Of a stretch of DNA of 20,967 bases, positions 14,867 through 20,967 are shown one piece after another. Numbering within the stretch: position 1 is the stretch's first letter; the number at the start of each line of letters is the position of its first letter. Source of the stretch: Candidatus Hydrogenedentes bacterium CG07_land_8_20_14_0_80_42_17 (GTDB taxonomy: Bacteria; UBA8481); contig PEWQ01000105.1 of the NCBI GenBank assembly GCA_002780065.1, positions 6,597 through 27,563 of the forward strand, given 5' to 3'. Made by a program: the position numbers and the translations under genes. The notes under the pieces are model-generated. The model ran no database searches. It had not been told where the DNA came from and saw only the letters and a program-made list of their open reading frames with translations.

Positions 14867-14873
14867 ATTAATT

Positions 14874-16202
14874 ATGTCAATGGGGATGTGGAAAGTAATT
14901 GAATCAGATCTTAGAAAAAAAATAGACAGTGAATCTTACAACGGATGGTTTGGAAAAGTCGAAATTGAAGAACGAAAGAACACATTAATTTTATGGGTAC
15001 CTTCACTTTTCCACAAGGATTGGATAGATGAACATTTTAAGGGCGAAATTAAAGATATTTCCGAAAAATATAACAGAGCTCCAATGGATGTCAGAGTGCT
15101 TTGCAAGCATGAAGGTGGAAGTGCAAAGGTAATTAAATCCAGTAAAAGCAGTACAAGATATAAAGCATCGTTAAGTTCGTCAGCTGACTTTTTAAATCCC
15201 TTGTATACTTTTGATTCATTTGTCGTAGGAACTTCAAATCAATTTGCTCATGCCGCATGTCAAGCAGTCGCAGAATCACCGAGCATGAAATACAACCCGC
15301 TCTTTCTATACGGCGGAGTCGGACTTGGAAAAACACATTTAATGCAGGCGGTCGGACATTATGTTTTGAGAAATGAACCCGGTTCAAAAGTAATTTACGT
15401 TTCTGCCGAACAATTTACAAATGAATTCATTAATTCAATACGAGATTCCAAAATGGATGCTTTCCAGAAAAAATTTCGAGAATGCGATTTGCTTCTTGTC
15501 GATGATGTTCAATTCATAGCAAACAAAGACAAATCGAGAGAAGAATTTTTTCATACTTTTACATCGCTGTACGAATCAAAACGTCAATTAGTAATTTCCT
15601 CAGACAGAACCCCTCAAGAAATTCCAATGCTTGAAGACAGATTAAAATCAAGACTGAGTTGTGGATTGATAACAGATATTCAGCCGCCGAATCTTGAAAC
15701 ACGTATTGCCATATTGAGAAAGAAAGCTGACGATGCCGACATCAACATACCGCAAGATTCCATAGAATTCATTGCTCAAAAGGTTAAGTCGAACATTAGA
15801 GATTTAGAAGGTGCATTAATGAGAGTAGGAGCGATGGCGACATTTACTAATCGTCCTATTAACATGACATTGACCGAAGAAGCGCTCCGAGATTTATTAG
15901 AAGTCCACAGAGAAGGAAGAACATCTGTTGATCAAATTCAAAAAGCAGTATCCGAATATTTCAAAGTGCTTCCTCAAGAATTGAAGAGTAAACGAAGAAC
16001 TTCAGATGTGACATTGCCGAGACAAATTGCAATGTATATCTGTCGTGAGATGACAGGTCTTTCTCTGCCTGTAATAGGCATGGAATTCGGTGGAAGAGAC
16101 CATACGACGGTTCTTCACTCATGTAAAAAAATAACTAATCTTGTTGAAAGAGACAGACATTTAAGAAATATCGTCAGCGAAATAAAGACGAATTTGAGGT
16201 AA
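14874..16202 (+). CDS. dnaA: Chromosomal replication initiator DnaA
   Basis: 442 residues, normal length. Domain I (about 1-85) starts MWKVIESDLRKKIDSESYNG. A short serine-rich linker (about 90-108) precedes the AAA+ domain, which begins YTFDSFVVGTSNQFAHAA and has Walker A GGVGLGKT at 147-154, Walker B LLLVDDVQF, and RLKSRLSCGL at the arginine finger region. Domain IV ends with the DnaA signature DHTTVLHSCKKI, D409-H410 onward, which contacts the DnaA box. DnaA melts the origin and is the master initiator. I use the ATG at 14874 with GGAG 9 bases upstream; a second ATG at 14880 is possible. It leads dnaN–recF on the same strand. Confidence 0.97.
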   Translation: MSMGMWKVIESDLRKKIDSESYNGWFGKVEIEERKNTLILWVPSLFHKDWIDEHFKGEIKDISEKYNRAPMDVRVLCKHEGGSAKVIKSSKSSTRYKASLSSSADFLNPLYTFDSFVVGTSNQFAHAACQAVAESPSMKYNPLFLYGGVGLGKTHLMQAVGHYVLRNEPGSKVIYVSAEQFTNEFINSIRDSKMDAFQKKFRECDLLLVDDVQFIANKDKSREEFFHTFTSLYESKRQLVISSDRTPQEIPMLEDRLKSRLSCGLITDIQPPNLETRIAILRKKADDADINIPQDSIEFIAQKVKSNIRDLEGALMRVGAMATFTNRPINMTLTEEALRDLLEVHREGRTSVDQIQKAVSEYFKVLPQELKSKRRTSDVTLPRQIAMYICREMTGLSLPVIGMEFGGRDHTTVLHSCKKITNLVERDRHLRNIVSEIKTNLR

Positions 16203-16390
16203 ATTTGAAATGTTATTGAATACATATTCAAGAACTGTGAAAAAGCAGTTGATATCAAAACAGTTTGTGCAAAAAAAGAATAACTATTCATACAGATGTT
16301 CATCAGTGTTACACAAATTAAATCTATGTAATTTTGAGAGTTCGAAAAGTTGTGAACATTTTCAACCGGTCTATTACGACTACAACTGTT

Positions 16391-16414
16391 TATTAATATA
16401 TAAAAATATTAATA
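16391..16414. promoter_or_regulatory. Paired TATTAATA palindromes before dnaN
   Basis: TATTAATA occurs at 16391-16398 and 16407-16414, each self-complementary, 16 bases start to start, inside the 239-base dnaA–dnaN gap (16203-16441). A possible promoter lies upstream: TTGTGA (16350), 16 bases, TATTAC (16372). The rest of the gap holds weak TGTGAA-type motifs (16236, 16351) but no gene I can support. Confidence 0.4.
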
Positions 16415-16441
16415 GTAATGAAAAAACGAAAGGTGATTTTT

Positions 16442-17554
16442 ATGAATGCTAGTATCTCAAAAAATGATTTTATGAACGCATTGACAAAAGTAGCTTCTGC
16501 GTTGCCGTCAAGAGCGACGAGTATATATGCTCTTCAAAATATTTTACTTGAGTTTAAGGAAGGGGAAGGTGCTATACGCATTTCGGCAACAGATCTTGAA
16601 GTTTCTAGTGTTGTTGATTCTCCGGCAACGGTGCAAGAGGAAGGCTCTTTAGCTGTAATCGGAAGTAAATTAATTGAATCAATTCGGGAACTTCCTGACG
16701 ATGAAATTATTCTTTCGAGTTCAGAAAAAAATGTTTTGAATTTAAAATCAGGAAAAACAAGGTTTAATCTCAGAGGAGTTTCCAGAGAAGAGTATCCTAC
16801 TCTTCCTGTTTTAACCGGTGAGAAGAGTTTCAAGGTAAGTTCAAAGGTTTTGAAAGAAGCAATTAAGAAAACAATTATTGCTGTGTCAGTAAATGAAGCA
16901 CGAACTTTTCTAACAGGAGCTTATTTTACAATAGTCGACAAAAAAATAAGACTTGTATCCACTGATGGACACAGATTAGCTCTTTCTGATATTACTGCAG
17001 GTGAAATAGGAAAAGAGAAGAAAAATGTTTCTGTTATAATTCCTGCGAGAATTCTTTTAATTGCGGCCGCCGCATTTGAACCTGATGAAAAAATAACTAT
17101 TAGTCTTAGTGAAACGCATGTTGTATTTTCAGGAGAAACAGGGCGGTTTAGCGGAAGACTTATTGTGGAAAAATTTCCTGATTATCAAAAGATAATTCCT
17201 AAAAAATTCGAGACAAGCATTAAAATTAATAGACAAGTATTATTAGATACTCTTCGCAGAGTCTCTGTTTATTCAACTGGAGAGATGACTCCGGTTTCAT
17301 TTAATGTTAAGAGTGGTAAAATTTTTCTACATGCGGAATCCCCTGAATTTGGTGACGCTCAGGATGAAATAGAAGCAGAAGTGAAAGGTCCTGCGATTGA
17401 AATTAATTTTAATTCTAAATTTATTCAGGATGTATTGAAAGTTTTGACTGGTGATGAGCTTAATATTGAAATGAGTTCAAAGATTGCGCCTGCTTTATTT
17501 AAGACAGATAATGACAAGGAATATATTTATATTTTGATGCCGCTTCGCGGCTGA
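16442..17554 (+). CDS. dnaN: DNA polymerase III sliding clamp, beta subunit
   Basis: 370 residues from the ATG at 16442, chosen because AGGTGA lies 5 bases upstream and the product begins MNASISKNDFMNALTKVA like other clamps; an ATG at 16418 would add 8 basic residues with no ribosome site. The clamp is a ring-forming dimer that tethers polymerase to DNA. Family landmarks are GVSREEYPTLP, TGAYFTI, STDGHRLAL (about 173-181) and a C-terminal YILMPLRG, the hydrophobic pocket end that binds clamp partners. Three repeated clamp domains fit the length. It lies between dnaA and recF, 21 bases ahead of recF, as in many bacteria. Confidence 0.96.
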   Translation: MNASISKNDFMNALTKVASALPSRATSIYALQNILLEFKEGEGAIRISATDLEVSSVVDSPATVQEEGSLAVIGSKLIESIRELPDDEIILSSSEKNVLNLKSGKTRFNLRGVSREEYPTLPVLTGEKSFKVSSKVLKEAIKKTIIAVSVNEARTFLTGAYFTIVDKKIRLVSTDGHRLALSDITAGEIGKEKKNVSVIIPARILLIAAAAFEPDEKITISLSETHVVFSGETGRFSGRLIVEKFPDYQKIIPKKFETSIKINRQVLLDTLRRVSVYSTGEMTPVSFNVKSGKIFLHAESPEFGDAQDEIEAEVKGPAIEINFNSKFIQDVLKVLTGDELNIEMSSKIAPALFKTDNDKEYIYILMPLRG

Positions 17555-17575
17555 TTCGGCTTCTATGGATCATAG

Positions 17576-18676
17576 ATGCCGATAACTCAATTAAGACTTG
17601 CCCGATTTAGAAATCACTTTGAATCAATTTTTGAAGTTGGAAATGCAGATACAATTTTTTTAAATGGACCGAACGGAGCTGGAAAAACCAGTGTATTAGA
17701 AGCTCTTCATTTATGTGCTACGGGAATTGGAATGCGTTCCAGGCGCGATAAAGAATTAATGATGTTTGATAAAGAGGGCTATCGTATAGATTTTTCGTTT
17801 GATGATGGAAGAAACTTTTCTTTGAAATATTTACAAAAAGATGGAAGAACAGCTTTTCATGATGACGTTGAATTTTCAAAATGGCTTGAGCTTATAGGCA
17901 TTTTAAGAATGACTTGTTTGAAACCGGATGATATTGAATTGATCGAAGGGGCTCCGGCAGTTAGAAGAAGATTCTTGGATATTTTGCTTTCTCAAATGGA
18001 TAAAAAATATTTTTCTGCTCTTTGCAGATATCGTAGGGCTTTAAAACAGGCATATCGAGCTGAACGAAACAATCATCTAAAACTTGCCGGTTCGTTTTCA
18101 CAACTCATGATTGAAGATATGCCTTACATTTTTTTGAAAAGAGATTGGGTCGTGAAGAAATTGTCAGAAATAATATCATTGATTGCTTTGAAGAAATTTT
18201 CAGACATGACTATTGAATTGGAATACAAGCCCGCTATTCCTTCTCTGCAAGTGCCGGTTGACTGGAATAAAATTTCGGAAACTTGTCTGAAAGAAAATAT
18301 GGAGTTTGAAAATGCAGGTGTATTTCATAGATATGGACCGCTTCGAGATGAAGTGATTTTAAAATTCAACGGCATCAAATTCAGACAATTTGGTTCTCAA
18401 GGTCAAAAGAGAATTGGAGCTATACTATTGAAGATTGCAGAGTCATCAATTTTATCTGAGGGTTATGGACATGTGATATTGGTGGACGATGTATTTGGAG
18501 AGCTTGATTCTGTCACAAGGGATTTTTTACTTGAACTGCTGAAGAATTCTAAAGGACAGGTATGGATAGCCGGCACCGAAACCGAAATATTCGAGAATAG
18601 ATGGCAGAATTGGCGTAAGTTTGAACTGAAAAGCGGTAGAATCGAAAAAATTACGAATAGCGGAATTATTTCGTGA
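17576..18676 (+). CDS. recF: DNA replication and repair protein RecF
   Basis: 366 residues. RecF helps load RecA at single-strand gaps with RecO and RecR. It begins LRLARFRNHFES, with Walker A GPNGAGKT at 31-38, the CLKPDDIELIEGAP motif and RRRFLDILLSQ. The ABC-type signature FGSQGQKR at 272-279 replaces the common FASQGQQR with conservative changes, and Walker B VILVDDVFGELD is at 300-311. All functional motifs are present. The ATG at 17576 follows dnaN by 21 bases with only a weak ribosome site, so coupling to dnaN is likely. The 101 bases after the stop (18677-18777) contain the eno leader and no gene. Confidence 0.95.
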   Translation: MPITQLRLARFRNHFESIFEVGNADTIFLNGPNGAGKTSVLEALHLCATGIGMRSRRDKELMMFDKEGYRIDFSFDDGRNFSLKYLQKDGRTAFHDDVEFSKWLELIGILRMTCLKPDDIELIEGAPAVRRRFLDILLSQMDKKYFSALCRYRRALKQAYRAERNNHLKLAGSFSQLMIEDMPYIFLKRDWVVKKLSEIISLIALKKFSDMTIELEYKPAIPSLQVPVDWNKISETCLKENMEFENAGVFHRYGPLRDEVILKFNGIKFRQFGSQGQKRIGAILLKIAESSILSEGYGHVILVDDVFGELDSVTRDFLLELLKNSKGQVWIAGTETEIFENRWQNWRKFELKSGRIEKITNSGIIS

Positions 18677-18777
18677 TAAAGTTTAAAATAAAGATGAAAA
18701 AAAATAATTTGGGTAAATTGCAAAATAATTATAAACTATTATTCACATAAAGAAATGATTTCAATTTGGAGGATTTC

Positions 18778-20046
18778 ATGAAGACAAGGATAAAAGAATT
18801 AAGGGCATTGGAGATTTTGGATTCAAGAGGCAATCCAACCGTCAGAGTTATATGCATATTAGATAACGGAATAAAAGTTTCCGCGTCAGTGCCGTCCGGA
18901 GCATCTACTGGTGAGAATGAAGCCGTAGAACTGCGTGACGGTGACAAGAAACGATACGGTGGAAAAGGGGTGCTAAAGGCGGTTCGAAATGTTAATAAAA
19001 TTATTGCGCCAAAAATAGAGGGACTCGATCCTTCAGAACAGGGTGTAATTGACCGAGCAATGATAGAGCTCGACGGAACATCCAACAAAGGTAAGCTCGG
19101 CGCAAACGCAATTCTCGCAGTCTCCATGGCTGTTGCCAAGGCGGCGGCGGCTACTGCTGATATGCCGTTGTATCGATATCTTGGAGGAGCCGGAGCAAAT
19201 CGACTGCCTGTGCCGATGATGAACATTTTAAATGGCGGCAAGCATGCTGACAACAGCGTTGACTTTCAGGAATTTATGGTTATGCCGATTGGAGCGCCTT
19301 CATTTGCTGAGGCATTACGATACGGCGCAGAGACTTTTCACTCATTGAAAAAAATACTGGCTTCGAAAAAATATGTCACAAGTGTCGGCGACGAAGGCGG
19401 CTTCGCTCCCAATTTGAAGAGCAACGACGAGGCATGCGAGGTCATAGTCGAGGCAATTAAGTCTGCCGGATATAAACCTGGAAAAGATATTGCGATCGCG
19501 CTTGATCCTGCGGCAAGTTCTTTTTTTGAAAAAGGAGTTTACAATCTTGCAAAGTCCGGCCAAGGTAAGAAATCAAGTAAAGAGTTGACAGATTTTTATG
19601 CGAAATGGATTGAGAAGTATCCGATTGTTTCAATTGAAGACGCGCTGGATGAAAATGATTGGTCAGGATTTAAATCATTTACATCTCGACTTGGCAATAG
19701 AATACAGGTAGTTGGAGACGATATATTCGTTACTAATACTCGTTTCGTTGAGAGAGGCATAAAAGAAGAGTCATGCAATTCGGTTCTTATAAAACTGAAT
19801 CAGATAGGCACAGTGACCGAGACTATTGCGACTATAAATCTATGCAGAAAAGCCGGATGGGGATATGTGATTTCGCATAGATCCGGAGAGACTGAGGATG
19901 ATTTCATGGCTGACTTTGCCGTCGCAATGGGCGGAGGGCAGATTAAGACTGGTTCCGCATGCAGAAGCGAACGAATTGCAAAATATAACCGATTATTGGA
20001 AATTGAAGCTGAGCTCGGTAAGACAGGAATTTTCGGCAGACCGTAA
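18778..20046 (+). CDS. eno: Enolase
   Basis: 422 residues. Enolase converts 2-phosphoglycerate to phosphoenolpyruvate in glycolysis. The ATG at 18778 is preferred over a TTG at 18766 because GGAGG lies at 18768-18772. The sequence opens [19 protein letters not shown]. Magnesium ligands are D243, E287 (SIEDALDE) and D314 (VVGDDIF); the catalytic pair is E206 (GDEGGFAPN) and K339 (IKLNQIG), each three below the E. coli numbers. SHRSGETED and [10 protein letters not shown] are standard. It follows the dnaA–dnaN–recF run on the same strand. No convincing promoter is visible in the 101-base leader, although a TTGGGT–17–TAAACT pair (18709, 18732) is possible. Phosphoenolpyruvate is also the NeuB substrate, but no direct link is implied. 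Confidence 0.97.
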   Translation: MKTRIKELRALEILDSRGNPTVRVICILDNGIKVSASVPSGASTGENEAVELRDGDKKRYGGKGVLKAVRNVNKIIAPKIEGLDPSEQGVIDRAMIELDGTSNKGKLGANAILAVSMAVAKAAAATADMPLYRYLGGAGANRLPVPMMNILNGGKHADNSVDFQEFMVMPIGAPSFAEALRYGAETFHSLKKILASKKYVTSVGDEGGFAPNLKSNDEACEVIVEAIKSAGYKPGKDIAIALDPAASSFFEKGVYNLAKSGQGKKSSKELTDFYAKWIEKYPIVSIEDALDENDWSGFKSFTSRLGNRIQVVGDDIFVTNTRFVERGIKEESCNSVLIKLNQIGTVTETIATINLCRKAGWGYVISHRSGETEDDFMADFAVAMGGGQIKTGSACRSERIAKYNRLLEIEAELGKTGIFGRP

Positions 20047-20085
20047 AGCAGATATTATGGTGATGATTTTATGGGGAGGATGTCG

Positions 20086-20967
20086 ATGAACGGCGATACA
20101 GTGAACAGAAAGAATAATTGGCCGATAATTATTTTGTCTTTATTAGCAGTGATCTGTTTGCTGTTTGCCGGCTATATTGCATGGAACAAAGAGCAACGTG
20201 AAAATAGGCTTGGTGAAGAAGGCTCTCCACTAATTTTTTTAATTTCTCGTGAACATGGAAAAAATTTAAGTGATAAAGACTTGCGTTTTATTTCCGATTT
20301 TTTGAAAAATGAAACGGGAATGTATTTTACGGTTCATACGACGCCTTCATCATTGCAGGCAATAGAATCATTTTCTTCTGAAGCTGATATTGGGCTATTA
20401 AACCTTTTTGAGTATTTGCTGACTAGACATGCTTACGGAGTTGAGGCGGTTCTTCAGGTAATTAGAAGAGGGACTGAATCCGAATACTCCGGAGTAATAG
20501 TCACAAAAGCTGATCAAAAAATAAATTCAATTAAAGATTTAGAAGGAAAGCGTTTTGCATTTGGAGATCCGTTTTCTACGAGTGGTTTTGTTTATCCTGC
20601 AAAATTATTGAAAGATAAGGGAGTTTCTGTAAGTAAGGTATTCAGCGGAAGTCATACCGAGGCTTTATCACTTCTTAAAGAGGGGAAAGTAGATGCCGCC
20701 GCAGTTTTTGCCGATGCTGTGAAGAATGATTCATCTTTGAGAGTTATTGCATTTACCGATTCTATTCCTAATGAGCCGATTTTTTTGAGAGCTGATATGC
20801 GAGCTGAAAAGCGCGATAAAATAATTTCAGGACTTAGAAGATTAGCTTCGACACCTGAAGGCATAAGTGTGCTTTCACGAATTGCAGACATTTCAGGTTT
20901 CAAAATAATTGAAAATAAAAATTACGATGATGTTATTGAAGTAATACACGACGCTGGAATGACGATT
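20086..20967 (+). CDS. PhnD-type phosphate/phosphonate binding protein, membrane-anchored, incomplete
   Basis: 294 codons open to the window edge, so the C-terminus is missing. The ATG at 20086 is chosen from three in-frame ATGs (20071, 20080, 20086) because GGGGAGGA sits 5 bases before it. A hydrophobic helix (about 13-33), with no lipobox and no cleavage-like site, precedes the binding domain, so it is probably tethered rather than free periplasmic. Family marks are IGLLNLFEYLLTRH, the SIKDLEGKRFAFGDP segment leading to GDPFSTSG (160-167), and FSGSHTEALSLLKEGKVDAA (GSH at 188-190). PhnD proteins bind phosphonates, phosphite or related oxyanions for an ABC importer; the stretch before the PhnD core is longer than usual. 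It lies 39 bases after eno. Any permease would be beyond the right end. The ligand is unknown. Confidence 0.85.
   Translation, partial: MNGDTVNRKNNWPIIILSLLAVICLLFAGYIAWNKEQRENRLGEEGSPLIFLISREHGKNLSDKDLRFISDFLKNETGMYFTVHTTPSSLQAIESFSSEADIGLLNLFEYLLTRHAYGVEAVLQVIRRGTESEYSGVIVTKADQKINSIKDLEGKRFAFGDPFSTSGFVYPAKLLKDKGVSVSKVFSGSHTEALSLLKEGKVDAAAVFADAVKNDSSLRVIAFTDSIPNEPIFLRADMRAEKRDKIISGLRRLASTPEGISVLSRIADISGFKIIENKNYDDVIEVIHDAGMTI

Larger units (their letters stand above)
14414..14873. other. Putative chromosomal replication origin (oriC)
   Basis: This 460-base gap has no gene. It is AT-rich, lies directly upstream of dnaA and contains several TGTGGA-type motifs: TGTGGAAAA (14423), TTTTCCACA (14496), TGTGGATTC (14612), TGTTGATAA (14623) and TGTGGAGTA (14858). 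These are one or two bases off the E. coli DnaA box TGTGGATAA, in both orientations. An A/T-only run at about 14531-14553 is a candidate unwinding element. Two perfect hairpins are listed separately. Origins next to dnaA are common, but no skew analysis was done. The 239-base gap after dnaA could also contribute. Confidence 0.65.

Noticed and set aside
18718-18742. eno promoter TTGCAA with TATTAT
   Set aside because: The spacer is only 13 bases, too short for a sigma70-type promoter.

Overview
The window is about 21 kb of chromosome with mostly AT-rich coding (about 38% GC in lines I counted). The run dnaA–dnaN–recF on the + strand, with an AT-rich 460-base gap full of TGTGGA-type motifs just before dnaA, marks this as the probable chromosomal replication origin. 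Surface-glycan genes (nonulosonic acid synthase, lipid-linked glycosyltransferases) and periplasmic binding proteins with membrane or lipid anchors suggest a Gram-negative (diderm) bacterium. No gene fixes the phylum, and I would treat it as an uncultivated lineage.

Positions 1-254 are non-coding, repetitive sequence: a 7-bp tandem array and dispersed repeats of the type found widely in environmental genomes. From 255 to about 7109 there is a minus-strand surface-glycan cluster. In transcription order it runs GNAT acetyltransferase, family 2 polyprenyl-phosphate glycosyltransferase, the 3' stump of a gene that looks like a membrane glycosyltransferase, NeuB-type nonulosonic acid synthase, and a B12-binding radical SAM protein with an extra C-terminal domain.

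This cluster is interrupted at about 3352-5250 by a clearly GC-richer block (50-72% in counted lines). It carries a plus-strand toxin–antitoxin operon: a HigB-like toxin, a HigA antitoxin fused to an ImmA/IrrE-type zinc peptidase, and a 64-residue SANT/Myb-like protein, all overlapping. Upstream are a near-consensus promoter and a perfect 19-bp palindrome. The block's left edge cuts into two gene fragments, so it looks like foreign DNA that replaced part of the glycan operon.

From 7146 to 14413 the plus strand carries a GT39-like membrane glycosyltransferase followed by a complete, overlapping five-gene peptide-type ABC importer (binding protein, two permeases, two ATPases). The binding protein is odd in having both a possible N-terminal lipid anchor and a C-terminal membrane helix.

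Positions 14414-14873 hold the putative oriC: degenerate DnaA boxes, an AT-rich stretch and two perfect hairpins. Then follow dnaA, a 239-base gap with paired TATTAATA palindromes, dnaN, recF, eno, and a membrane-anchored PhnD-type binding protein that runs off the right end. If the origin is where I place it, the importer operon is transcribed toward it, and the glycan cluster and replication genes away from it.
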